Counted from the first letter of the stretch, positions 16,341-24,188 are shown. The stretch: DNA of 43,058 bases from Candidatus Omnitrophota bacterium (GCA_023247915.1 JAHFFN010000009.1:1-43058); one strand, 5' to 3'. Numbers and translations are program-made. The notes: generated by a model not told the origin, from the sequence alone.

Positions 16341-17723
16341 ATGAAACATTCAGAAAAAGAACTTTTGGAAAAAGAAAAAAAATATTGTTCTTACGGCGAC
16401 ACGGTGCATTATTTGGAACCGCCGAAGTTTTTTGAAAGTTGCGAAGGCTCTTATCTTTATGACAAACAAGGCACGCCGTTTCTGGATCTTCAGATGTGGT
16501 ATTCGGCCGCGAGCTTTGGCTACAAGAACGAACGTCTCGGCAATGCCTTAAAAAATCAAATCGACAAACTTCCTCAGTTGGCGTGTCAGTACCTGCACGC
16601 GGAAAAAGTGGAACTTGCTGAAAAAATCGCCAAATCGATGGAACGTCTCTTTGGGGAAGAAGGCCGCGTCCATTTCAATGTCGGCGGCGCTCAAGCGGTG
16701 GAGGATTCACTCAAAGTGGTGCGCCAGACAACGAAGAAAAATCTGATGTTCGCTTTTATGGGCGGTTATCACGGCCGGACGCTTGGCGCTTCGGCAATTA
16801 CGTCCAGCTATCGCTATCGCCGGCGCTTCGGTCATTTTTCCGACCGCGCGCATTTTGTGCCGTATCCGTATTGCTATCGCTGCCCGTATGACAAAAAACC
16901 CGAAGATTGCGGCCTGTATTGTGTGAAACAATTCGAAAAACTCTTTGAGACCGAATACAACGGCGTGTTGGACGTGAAAACGAATGAATCCGAATTTGGA
17001 GCGTTTTACGTCGAATCCGTACAGGGCACGGGCGGTTACGTGATTCCTCCCAAAGATTATTTTAAGGAATTGAAAAAAGTATTGGATCGCCACAATATTC
17101 TTTTGGTCGACGATGAGATTCAGATGGGTTTTCATCGCGCGGGAAAATTGTGGGGTCTGGCCAATTTTGGCGTGACGCCGGATATTGTCGTTTTCGGAAA
17201 AGCGCTGACCAACGGACTCAACCCGCTTTCGGGAATTTGGGCGAAAGAAAAGCTCATCAATCCCAAGGTGTGGGGCGCCGGCTCTACGCACTCCACATTT
17301 TCTTCGAACACCCTCGGAACCGCGGTAGGTCTCGAAGTCATGAAGATGTGCGAAGAAATGGATTATGAGAAAAAAGTATTCGACAAAGGAATGAAGTTTT
17401 TGATCCGCTTGAAGAGCCTTCAGAAAAAATATCCGAAGGTGATCGGCGACGTCGACGGTTTGGGCTTGGCGCTTCGCATGGAAATCGTGAAACCCGATGG
17501 CTACGCGCCGGATCGCGAGTTTGCCGATCACATGTTCGCCGAAGGCATGCAGGGCGATCTCGACACGCCGAAGGGCAAGCGAGGGTTGGTGCTCGACGTG
17601 GGCGGTTATTACAAAAACGTGTTTACGATCGCGCCGGCTTTTGACATTAGTGAAGCCGATATGGATCTAGCGACGGATCTTTTTGAGCAACTCATTCAAA
17701 GGTGCCTCAAGAAGTACCGCTAA
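16341..17723 (+). CDS. Class III (PLP) aminotransferase
   Basis: PLP-dependent aminotransferase (460 aa) of the ornithine/4-aminobutyrate/lysine type. The PLP Lys is Lys287 in FGKALTNG, and the Asp of VDDEIQMG contacts the pyridine nitrogen. GGAQAVEDSLK binds cofactor phosphate. A four-Cys patch, C178-x2-C181-x8-C190-x3-C194, recalls a motif of archaeal-type GABA/broad-specificity aminotransferases and could bind metal or form disulphides. Its start abuts the HAD stop and the adenylating enzyme follows three bases later, so it belongs to the acyl cluster. It may introduce an amino group into the product or supply an amino or aldehyde precursor; the substrate cannot be deduced. Confidence 0.88.
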   Translation: MKHSEKELLEKEKKYCSYGDTVHYLEPPKFFESCEGSYLYDKQGTPFLDLQMWYSAASFGYKNERLGNALKNQIDKLPQLACQYLHAEKVELAEKIAKSMERLFGEEGRVHFNVGGAQAVEDSLKVVRQTTKKNLMFAFMGGYHGRTLGASAITSSYRYRRRFGHFSDRAHFVPYPYCYRCPYDKKPEDCGLYCVKQFEKLFETEYNGVLDVKTNESEFGAFYVESVQGTGGYVIPPKDYFKELKKVLDRHNILLVDDEIQMGFHRAGKLWGLANFGVTPDIVVFGKALTNGLNPLSGIWAKEKLINPKVWGAGSTHSTFSSNTLGTAVGLEVMKMCEEMDYEKKVFDKGMKFLIRLKSLQKKYPKVIGDVDGLGLALRMEIVKPDGYAPDREFADHMFAEGMQGDLDTPKGKRGLVLDVGGYYKNVFTIAPAFDISEADMDLATDLFEQLIQRCLKKYR

Positions 17724-17726
17724 AGC

Positions 17727-19040
17727 ATGTCGCTTATTTCACTCATCAACGCGTTTCCCATCGGGAATTCCGCTGAAAAGGGCTTTTTTCTTTATAAGAA
17801 TGCTCCGGCGGGGGTGTTGAAGGGCATTGAACAAGGCCAGTTTTCAAAAGTTGTTCAATGGGTGTATGAAAAAAGCGCTTTTTATCGCCGTGAGTTCAAT
17901 AAATACGGTATTAAGCCCGCCAAAGTAAAAGTTCCCGCAGATCTCGGTGATTTTTTTACCACACCGGAAAATATCCGGGCCAATGTGAAGGATTTTATTT
18001 GCCTGCCTCCGGACACCGCTTACGAGACGACCGGCACCACTTCCAAAAAAACCAAACGTGTTTATTTTTCCCGCAATGAAGTCAAAGAAGCCGGGTGGGC
18101 GGGGGCGGTGGGTTTGTGGGGATTGGGCGTGCGGCCGAACGACAGAGTCGCGAGCGCGTTTGATTATTCTTTTTGGGTGTCGGGGCCTGTCTTGCAAGCT
18201 TCCTGCGAAGTGCTGGGATGTTTTCATGTGGAAGCGGGACGCATTGATCCCGCGGAATTTTATGACCGGTTGATGGATTATGGAATTACGGTGATTGTTG
18301 GGGATCCTTCCTGGATTTTACGTCTGACGGAAATCGCCGAGAAAAAAGGGCGTTGGCCGCTTAAGCTTTTGATCGGTGGAGGCGAAAATATGACGGAGGA
18401 GACACGCCGTTATATCGAAAAAGTTTGGAAAGCGGACATGATTTTAAGTTATGGCCAGACAGAAGCGTTTGGGGCGATTGGCATGGAGGCGCTGGCCAAA
18501 GACGGCTATCATTTAAATGAATTTCATAATTATTTTGAAATTATTCATCCGGACGCCCAGGGGTATGGCGAGCTTGTTTACACCAATCTCAATCGGCGAG
18601 TCATGCCGTTGATTCGTTATCGTTCGGGAGACATCACGCGGTTTATTGAAATTCCTTCCAAGAGCGGGTTGCCGGGTCGTCGCATTGAAAAGTTAAAAGG
18701 CCGGGTGGATGAGTGGACGGTGACTGCGATGGGGAATATCGCTCCCTGGATGTTCGAATCGGTATTTTCTTCCATCGAAAGTCTGAGTCCTGATTGGCAG
18801 ATTCGGGTGGATAAAGAGGGGAATAAGGACTTTATTTCTTTTCACCTGGAATGCGATAACGGGGCGCTGAATGCCGCCGAGGTTCAAGAAAAAATTTTCT
18901 TCCGCATCAAACAAGAATTCTCCGAAGCCTGGAAAATCTACGAAATGGGTCTACTCAAACTCTCCGTAGAATTCCACCCCAAGGGCGCCCTTCGCCAAGA
19001 CCGCAAACTGAAGAGAATTATTGATCTCCGGAAATTTTAA
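17727..19040 (+). CDS. PaaK-like adenylate-forming enzyme
   Basis: A 437-residue member of the phenylacetate-CoA ligase branch of adenylating enzymes. The phosphate-binding loop is TTGTTSKKTK (about residues 96-105). An ATP-contact segment is SYGQTEAFG, and the later LIRYRSGDITRFI block contains the conserved Asp. A C-terminal lid domain is present but short. It probably activates a carboxylic acid as an AMP ester for transfer to CoA or to the cluster's ACP, supplying a starter unit, analogous to adenylating enzymes of aryl polyene clusters. It is the last gene before the repeat-flanked terminator. The acid cannot be named. Confidence 0.83.
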   Translation: MSLISLINAFPIGNSAEKGFFLYKNAPAGVLKGIEQGQFSKVVQWVYEKSAFYRREFNKYGIKPAKVKVPADLGDFFTTPENIRANVKDFICLPPDTAYETTGTTSKKTKRVYFSRNEVKEAGWAGAVGLWGLGVRPNDRVASAFDYSFWVSGPVLQASCEVLGCFHVEAGRIDPAEFYDRLMDYGITVIVGDPSWILRLTEIAEKKGRWPLKLLIGGGENMTEETRRYIEKVWKADMILSYGQTEAFGAIGMEALAKDGYHLNEFHNYFEIIHPDAQGYGELVYTNLNRRVMPLIRYRSGDITRFIEIPSKSGLPGRRIEKLKGRVDEWTVTAMGNIAPWMFESVFSSIESLSPDWQIRVDKEGNKDFISFHLECDNGALNAAEVQEKIFFRIKQEFSEAWKIYEMGLLKLSVEFHPKGALRQDRKLKRIIDLRKF

Positions 19041-19058
19041 TTATTTTCCTTCCATTTC

Positions 19059-19203
19059 CAACAAACCCCACGGTTAAGGGTAGCGCAAACTTCAGTTTGC
19101 GTAATTCAGGTGGAATTCAAAATGCCCAAAAGGTTTGAAGGGCTAAGGAGAAGACCCTTCAGAAAACAGTAGGTCAGGTTTAAACCTGACCTACTGTTTT
19201 CTA
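19059..19203 (+). repeat. Intergenic repeat family, copy 2
   Basis: Same element as at 9676-9820, with the same order of parts: CCCACGGTTAAGGGTAGC lead-in, an 18-base hairpin at 19084-19101, a GGTG...TGCCC region, and a perfect 42-base palindrome at 19161-19202. It fills half of the 302-base gap between the adenylating-enzyme gene and uppP. The rest of the gap (19204-19342) holds a short inverted repeat and the uppP promoter, and no gene. Confidence 0.9.
19161..19202. terminator. Perfect 42-bp palindrome, probable bidirectional terminator
   Basis: Arms of 21 bases with no mismatch. Compared with copies at 9772 and 38138, the positions next to the shared GTAGGTCAGGTTT core differ, and each change is matched on the opposite arm. 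Strong stem plus T tract on both strands, right after the last gene of the acyl cluster. Confidence 0.75.
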
Positions 19204-19263
19204 GGAGCTACCTTATAATTTGATCCGAGGTCGGTTTGGGTTGTGTGCAATCCATGTGATTTG

Positions 19264-19279
19264 GCAGGTTGAAACCTGC
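19264..19279. repeat. Short inverted repeat
   Basis: GCAGGTT-GA-AACCTGC, seven-base arms. It looks like a relative of the CAGGTTTAAACCTG core of the larger palindromes, without T tracts. Too small to call a terminator. Confidence 0.5.
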
Positions 19280-19327
19280 ACTACAGTCGGGACGTGGGTG
19301 TGTTAGCAATAGCCCGAGTTTCAAATA

Positions 19328-19336
19328 TGATATAAT
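19328..19336 (+). promoter_or_regulatory. Extended -10 promoter for uppP
   Basis: TGATATAAT, a perfect extended -10 box identical to that of tatC. It ends six bases before the uppP ATG at 19343, so the mRNA would be leaderless. No convincing -35. Confidence 0.65.
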
Positions 19337-19342
19337 TTATCA

Positions 19343-20110
19343 ATGAACCTATTCCATGCCATTATTCTCGGAATTATCGAAGGAATCACGGAATTTCTTC
19401 CTATTTCTTCAACAGGCCATCTAATTCTAACGGCAAAAATTCTTGGTTTAACTCAAACTGAATTTTTAAAGAGCTTTGAGATTGCCATTCAAGTGGGGGC
19501 TATTTTGGCGGTGTTGGTGCTTTATTGGAAAAAGCTCTTACTGGATCTGGAAACTTTTAAACGCGTTTTAGCGGCTTTTGTGCCGACGGCGATTATTGGA
19601 TTTTTACTGCACAAATTGATCAAAAAATTTTTGATCGGAAATATTCATGTGGTTCTTGGCACGTTCTTTGTTGGGGGTGTCATTCTTATTCTTTTTGAGA
19701 AATTCCACAAGGAAGAAAATTCTAAAATCGGAGAAATCCGACAAATCTCTTATGGGCAATCGATTTTAATCGGTCTTTGCCAGTCGCTGGCGGTGATTCC
19801 CGGTGTCTCGCGCTCAGCGGCCACGATTGTCGGGGGACTGGCAATAGGGATTCAAAGAAAAACAATCGTAGAGTTTTCATTTCTGCTGGCAATTCCGACG
19901 CTTGTGGCCGCGACGGTTTTAGATCTCCTTAAAAGTTCAAGCGGATTTTCCTTTGACCAGTGGGAATTAATTTTAGCGGGCGCTCTGGTTTCATTTATCG
20001 TCGCGATTTTTAGTATCCGAGTTTTCTTGGCATTTGTCAGCCACTATAGTTTTAAAACTTTTGGTTGGTACCGCATCGTCATCGCGCTCCTATTCTGGAA
20101 TTTATTTTGA
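19343..20110 (+). CDS. uppP: Undecaprenyl-diphosphatase
   Basis: Integral membrane phosphatase (255 aa) of the UppP/BacA family, which recycles undecaprenyl diphosphate to the monophosphate lipid carrier for cell-wall and glycan synthesis. Both signature regions are present: EGITEFLPISSTGHLIL near residues 13-29 and PGVSRSAATIVGG near residues 152-164. About seven to eight hydrophobic segments are visible. Neighbouring flippase-like and glycan genes fit an envelope role. The stop overlaps the next start as TTGA. Confidence 0.96.
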   Translation: MNLFHAIILGIIEGITEFLPISSTGHLILTAKILGLTQTEFLKSFEIAIQVGAILAVLVLYWKKLLLDLETFKRVLAAFVPTAIIGFLLHKLIKKFLIGNIHVVLGTFFVGGVILILFEKFHKEENSKIGEIRQISYGQSILIGLCQSLAVIPGVSRSAATIVGGLAIGIQRKTIVEFSFLLAIPTLVAATVLDLLKSSSGFSFDQWELILAGALVSFIVAIFSIRVFLAFVSHYSFKTFGWYRIVIALLFWNLF

Positions 20111-21090
20111 AAAAATTTAAAATCTTATTTCTTTTATTGGGTCTGGCGCTCTTGGCGTGGACTGTGCACAAAGTGGGGATCGGAACTCTCACTTCCAATA
20201 TTTTAAACCTGCGTTGGAAGCTTCTGATTCTTTTTTTAGTTTATCCTTTTATTTTTGCGTGCAATACCTGGGGATGGGCGTACGCGTTCCCCACGCCGCT
20301 TCCTAAACACGTCCGATTTAAAGATCTTTATTTCGTCCGGATCATCGGTGAAACATTTAACAACCTGATTCCTTGGGCTGCCTCCTTAGGCGGAGAACCT
20401 ATCAAAGCCCAGCTCCTTAAGAAAAATCATGAAATTCCTCTTTCGGCCAGCTACGCGTCACTTTTGATTGTGCATGTCACCTTTTGGATCTCGCTCAATC
20501 TTTTTGTCATCTTAGGACTTCTTATTACCAGTAAAAGCCGTCCTTTGACGCCGGTCTTGTGGCATAGCATGCTTATTTTTTTGGTGGTCTTGGGTGGAGT
20601 GGTTTTTGTTTTTACGCTGCTTCTTTTTCGAGGTGTTTTTTCTAAAACGCATGGACTGGTTAAAAAAATAGGTTGGATAAAAAAACTTGAGGATAAAACA
20701 GCTCATTACCTCAAGCTAGATGGGGAAATCAAAGACTTCTTTCTCAAAAATCCTAAAAGGCTTTTATTGTCTTCTTTTTTTAATTTCCTCTCCTGGTTTT
20801 TGGGGAGTTTCGAAGTTTATTTTTTCGGAAAGATTTTGGGATTGCCGATTAGTTTTACGGACGCGTGGCTTTTGGAATCATTGATTCAGGTTTTACGTAT
20901 CATCACCTTTTTTGTCCCTGCCTCCATCGGCGCCCAAGAAGGCGGGATTCTTTATATTTTTTCTGAATTTGGTTTCTCAAATCCTCTCAGTATCACCTTC
21001 GCCATCCTCCGTCGCATCCGCGAAATCATCTGGGTCGCCCTTGGCCTTATCCTCTGGGCAATCATGGATCACCCAGTCCCTAAGCAATAA
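20107..21090 (+). CDS. Flippase-like integral membrane protein (LPG synthase TM / UPF0104)
   Basis: Membrane protein (327 aa from TTG 20107) with about seven or eight hydrophobic helices. It carries the family hallmark NLIPWAASLGGEPIKAQLLKK, seen in the lysylphosphatidylglycerol-synthase transmembrane domain and in UPF0104/YbhN-like flippases, plus PASIGAQEGGI near the C-terminus. No catalytic aminoacyl-transferase domain is attached, so lipid transport or an accessory envelope role is more likely than LPG synthesis. The frame is open further upstream (to 20065), but the TTG overlapping the uppP stop gives a normal start just before the first helix and matches the coupling style seen elsewhere here. 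Confidence 0.8.
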   Translation: MKKFKILFLLLGLALLAWTVHKVGIGTLTSNILNLRWKLLILFLVYPFIFACNTWGWAYAFPTPLPKHVRFKDLYFVRIIGETFNNLIPWAASLGGEPIKAQLLKKNHEIPLSASYASLLIVHVTFWISLNLFVILGLLITSKSRPLTPVLWHSMLIFLVVLGGVVFVFTLLLFRGVFSKTHGLVKKIGWIKKLEDKTAHYLKLDGEIKDFFLKNPKRLLLSSFFNFLSWFLGSFEVYFFGKILGLPISFTDAWLLESLIQVLRIITFFVPASIGAQEGGILYIFSEFGFSNPLSITFAILRRIREIIWVALGLILWAIMDHPVPKQ

Positions 21091-21095
21091 TTTAA

Positions 21096-21315
21096 TCCAC
21101 ATACCCCCACAGCTTTTCTTCTTTCTTCCGAACCCGATGCCGTGCCTGTTTCTGTAAGTCGTGGGAACCCCTCGGCGCCACAAAGGCGACATCGTCGTCG
21201 GCGTAGCCGTCGACGAATCGCCTTTGCTCTGCCGTTTCCCACTGACTTACAGAAACAGGCACAAGCGGGCATAGGGTTCGGAAGAAAGAAGAAAAGCTGT
21301 GTAGATCTAGTGGAA
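21096..21315. repeat. Long nested hairpin element
   Basis: One continuous fold-back. Perfect arms 21108-21135 / 21274-21301 (28 bp) are followed inward by ATGCC/GGCAT, a 5-base bulge, perfect arms 21142-21160 / 21244-21262 (19 bp), GTGGGAAC/GTTTCCCAC, then CAAAGGCGA/TCGCCTTTG and a near-palindromic tip around GCGTAG at 21200. Outer bases TCCAC/GTGGA extend it to about 21096-21315. Open frames on both strands here are by-products of the palindrome and look non-genuine. Confidence 0.85.
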
Positions 21316-21319
21316 GGCA

Positions 21320-21448
21320 TTATCGCCCGAGGAGAATGAGGGCTATTGCTTTGGCGTATAGCCCGTAGCGAATATCTTTTAGAAAGTCCTGACCACGGGA
21401 TTTACCGGTGCGAACACATAATGCAAAAGCTACCTCAAAATGTTGCCA
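21320..21448 (-). pseudogene. Possible degenerate ORF fragment inside an inverted repeat
   Basis: On the minus strand an open frame of 42 codons ends at the TAA at 21320-21322 and reads protein-like (VRTGKSRGQDFLKD, then IRYGLYAKAIALILLGR). A single in-frame TGA (21449-21451) separates it from further protein-like residues upstream (NEGHCFGYPTLDCR). It may be a decayed gene or the translated face of a mobile repeat. No family recognised. Low confidence that it was ever a gene. Confidence 0.3.
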
Positions 21449-21490
21449 TCACCTGCAATCAAGCGTAGGGTAGCCAAAGCAATGGCCCTC
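21338..21490. repeat. Large inverted repeat upstream of glmS
   Basis: An 18-base arm at 21338-21355 pairs with 21473-21490 with a single G-U in RNA (GAGGGCTATTGCTTTGGC against GCCAAAGCAATGGCCCTC). About 117 bases lie between the arms. Together with 21096-21315 it fills most of the 477-base gene-free stretch 21091-21567. Confidence 0.75.
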
Positions 21491-21534
21491 GTTCGACGAC
21501 GGCGTGGGACGTTTTTCGCTTTCCACCCAGTATT

Positions 21535-21543
21535 TGATACAAT
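21535..21543 (+). promoter_or_regulatory. Extended -10 promoter for glmS
   Basis: TGATACAAT, extended -10 type, 24 bases before the glmS ATG. The short leader has a ribosome-binding site AAGGA at 21557-21561. There is no room for, and no sign of, a glmS ribozyme. Confidence 0.5.
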
Positions 21544-21567
21544 AAGCCCTTATTATAAGGAAAGCTT

Positions 21568-23472
21568 ATGTGCGGTATTTTTGGGTATACAGGCGGTAAA
21601 CAGGCTCAAAATCTTGTGATCCAGGGGTTAAAGCACCTGGAGTATCGAGGGTATGATTCTTCGGGCGTCGCGATTCAGAACGGCGCCAAAGCCATTCATT
21701 TTGAAAAGACTCAAGGGAAAATCCGGAACCTTGAGGAAATTTTAAAAAAGCATCCTTTGCAGGGGAAAACCGCGATCGGCCACACGCGTTGGGCGACGCA
21801 CGGCACTCCCAATGATTTAAATGCCCATCCTCATCTCGACAATCACAGCCAAATCGCCGTGGTGCACAACGGGATTATTGAAAACTATTTTGATTTGAAA
21901 CAAAATTTAAAAAAACACGGCGCGCGCTTTCGTTCCGAAACCGACACCGAAGTGATTGTCCATCTGGTGGCCAAATACTACAAAGGAAACCTGGAAAACG
22001 CGGTGCGCCGGGCGCTGAAAGACATTCGCGGTACCTACGCGATCGCCGTGATTTGCTCGAAAGAACCCGGCAAGATTGTGGCGGCCAGACTCGACAGCCC
22101 GCTTGTCGTCGGCATCGGCCGCGAGGAAAATTTCTTGGCTAGTGACGTTTCCGCCCTTTTGGATCACACCGACCGCGTGATTTACGTGGAAAACGGGGAA
22201 GTAATTACGCTTTCCGACCGTGCCGTCAGTATCACCGACTTGTCCGGAAAACCGGTGAAGCGCGTTCCCGTCAAGATCCAGTGGACGATTACCCAAGCCA
22301 AAAAGGGTGGCTACCCGCATTTCATGATCAAAGAAATTTTTGAACAACCTGAGATTTTGACCGCCATTTTGCGCGAGCGCATTCAAAAATCAAAAATTAT
22401 ATTTGAGGAATTAAAAATTTCAGCCGCGGAATTAAAATCCGTGAAACGCATCGTTATCATCGCCTGTGGCACCGCGTATCACGCGGGGCTTGTTGGAAAA
22501 TACATTCTCGAAGAATTCACCAACATCCCCGTGTGGGTGGACACTTCCTCGGAGTTTCGTTACCGCGATCCCAAGGTAGGAAAAGGGGATCTAGTCATCG
22601 CGATTTCACAGAGCGGTGAAACGGCCGATACATTGGCCGGGATTCGCGAAGCCAAAATGAAGAAAGCGTTGACCTTGACGATTTGCAATGTGCTGGGGAG
22701 CACGATGTCCCGCGAAGCCAAGGGTGTCATTTATACTCACGCCGGTCCCGAAATCGCGGTCGCTTCCACCAAGGCCTACACCGCACAGCTGGCAACACTC
22801 TATCTTTTGGGGCTTTATTTGGGGAATTTCTTAAAAACACTGCCCGAGAAGCGTTTTCACGCGTTGGTCAAAGAATTATTCCGCGTTCCTTCCATGATGC
22901 AGAAAGTGCTCGACCAGTATAAAAAAGAAGAGAAGGATTGGGCTGCCAAAGCGCATGATTTCAACAAACGTTATCACGCGCAGCTTGAAAAATATTATAA
23001 AGCTGACCCGGAAAAGAGAAAGCGTTCTCCAAACGGTTTCTTCCTTTATCTGGGGCGCGGCATCAATTATCCCAACGCGTTGGAAGGTGCTTTGAAGCTA
23101 AAAGAAATTTCTTATATTCCCGCCGAAGGTTATCCCGCGGGGGAAATGAAACACGGCCCCATCGCGCTCATCGATGAAAATCCGTGGGTGATTTGTCTGG
23201 CGCCTCAATCCAAGACCTATGAAAAAATGATTTCAAATATTCAGGAAATCAAGGCTCGCGGCGGCATGGTGATTCCGGTCGTGACCGAAGGCGACAAGGA
23301 AATTTACAAGCTCAAGCCTTTTTACACCATTGAGATTCCGAAAGTCTCCGAAATCTTGTCTCCGCTAGTCGCGGTATTGCCACTACAACTTATCGCCTAT
23401 TGTGTCGCCAAAGAATTCGGTGAGGACATTGATCAGCCTCGCAATCTCGCCAAGTCCGTGACGGTGGAATGA
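21568..23472 (+). CDS. glmS: Glutamine--fructose-6-phosphate aminotransferase
   Basis: Makes glucosamine 6-phosphate from fructose 6-phosphate and glutamine, the entry to peptidoglycan and LPS amino sugars. Cys2 (MCGIFGYTGG) is the glutaminase nucleophile after Met removal, with the HTRWATHG and HNGIIENYFDL blocks. Two SIS isomerase domains follow (ACGTAYHAG, ISQSGETADTLAG, and EGYPAGEMKHGPIAL). At 634 aa it is about 25 longer than the E. coli enzyme; the extra residues are a Lys/Tyr-rich stretch between the SIS domains (around residues 455-490). The C-terminus ends in LAKSVTVE as usual. The stop overlaps rsmI by four bases. Confidence 0.96.
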   Translation: MCGIFGYTGGKQAQNLVIQGLKHLEYRGYDSSGVAIQNGAKAIHFEKTQGKIRNLEEILKKHPLQGKTAIGHTRWATHGTPNDLNAHPHLDNHSQIAVVHNGIIENYFDLKQNLKKHGARFRSETDTEVIVHLVAKYYKGNLENAVRRALKDIRGTYAIAVICSKEPGKIVAARLDSPLVVGIGREENFLASDVSALLDHTDRVIYVENGEVITLSDRAVSITDLSGKPVKRVPVKIQWTITQAKKGGYPHFMIKEIFEQPEILTAILRERIQKSKIIFEELKISAAELKSVKRIVIIACGTAYHAGLVGKYILEEFTNIPVWVDTSSEFRYRDPKVGKGDLVIAISQSGETADTLAGIREAKMKKALTLTICNVLGSTMSREAKGVIYTHAGPEIAVASTKAYTAQLATLYLLGLYLGNFLKTLPEKRFHALVKELFRVPSMMQKVLDQYKKEEKDWAAKAHDFNKRYHAQLEKYYKADPEKRKRSPNGFFLYLGRGINYPNALEGALKLKEISYIPAEGYPAGEMKHGPIALIDENPWVICLAPQSKTYEKMISNIQEIKARGGMVIPVVTEGDKEIYKLKPFYTIEIPKVSEILSPLVAVLPLQLIAYCVAKEFGEDIDQPRNLAKSVTVE

Positions 23473-24155
23473 GTTCCACCGAGGGCATTTTGTATCTGGT
23501 CTCCACCCCGATCGGCAATCTCGGTGACATCACTTTTCGTGCGGTGGAAGTTTTAAAAAATGTCGATCTGATCGCCTGCGAAGACACCCGCCATTCGAGA
23601 ATTTTACTCGATCACTACGGCATCCAAAAACCTCTGACCAGTTATTTTGATTTTTCAGAATCCAAGCGCGCGCCCGGCATCGTTGAAAAAATAAAAAACG
23701 GCACGAAGGTTGCGCTTATTTCTGACGCGGGAACGCCGGGCATCGCGGATCCCGGTTTCCGGTTGATTCAAGAGGCAATTCGCCAACAAGTCAAAATAGA
23801 AACACTGCCCGGCCCTTCGGCTGTTTTAGCCGCGCTGGCGCTTTCGGGGCTTCCCACGGATCGTTTTGCCTTTGAAGGATTTTTTCCGGTCAAGTCCGGG
23901 CAGAAAAAAAATAAGATTTTGTCACTCAAGGAAGACACCCGAACGATTATTTTTTACGAATCGCCCCACCGGATTTTAAAAACACTGGAGGCGATCGAGG
24001 AAGCGCTGGGGGATGTTGAGATTGTGGTGGCGCGTGAACTCACCAAAAAATTTGAGGAAGTTGTCAGGGATAAAGTGTCGGTGATTTTGAGCCATTTTTC
24101 CAAGAAAAAAATCTTGGGGGAATTTGTGATTCTTTGGAATTTAAAAAATGATTAA
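23469..24155 (+). CDS. rsmI: 16S rRNA (cytidine1402-2'-O)-methyltransferase
   Basis: SAM-dependent methyltransferase of the tetrapyrrole-methylase fold (228 aa) that modifies C1402 in the ribosomal P site. Shows the N-terminal LYLVSTPIGNLGDITFRAVE, CEDTRHSRILL and ISDAGTPGIADPGFRLI, all diagnostic of RsmI. It is shorter at the C-terminus than E. coli RsmI (286 aa), lacking the extra helical tail, as in many bacteria. Coupled to glmS by an ATGA overlap; the functional link is not obvious. Confidence 0.95.
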   Translation: MSSTEGILYLVSTPIGNLGDITFRAVEVLKNVDLIACEDTRHSRILLDHYGIQKPLTSYFDFSESKRAPGIVEKIKNGTKVALISDAGTPGIADPGFRLIQEAIRQQVKIETLPGPSAVLAALALSGLPTDRFAFEGFFPVKSGQKKNKILSLKEDTRTIIFYESPHRILKTLEAIEEALGDVEIVVARELTKKFEEVVRDKVSVILSHFSKKKILGEFVILWNLKND

Positions 24156-24159
24156 AACG

Positions 24160-24186
24160 AGATTGCTTCGCTTCGCTCGCAATGAC
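24160..24186. repeat. Short repeat abutting the YopX-domain gene
   Basis: AGATTGCTTCGCTTCGCTCG followed by CAATGAC, with a weak ATTGC/GCAAT stem. This TTCGCT-rich motif resembles short interspersed sequences seen in many environmental genomes. It leaves no recognisable ribosome-binding site before the ATG at 24189. Confidence 0.45.
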
Positions 24187-24188
24187 CA

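Noticed and set aside
16707-17531. 274-codon minus-strand open frame inside the aminotransferase gene
   Set aside because: It is the antisense shadow of a clearly conserved gene; its translation matches nothing recognisable.
20065-20106. Earlier start for the flippase-like gene
   Set aside because: The extra residues (PHRHRAPILEF) are another frame of the uppP end; TTG 20107 fits the TTGA coupling pattern and the first membrane helix.
21069-21339. Open frames of 65-83 codons on both strands across the long hairpin
   Set aside because: They mirror one another because the DNA is palindromic, have low-complexity Arg/Phe-rich content and no ribosome-binding sites.
21491-21567. glmS ribozyme upstream of glmS
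   Set aside because: The space between the promoter and the ATG is about 25 bases and no ribozyme core is visible.
21091-21567. Insertion sequence with transposase
   Set aside because: Large inverted repeats are present but no transposase-like protein could be read between them.
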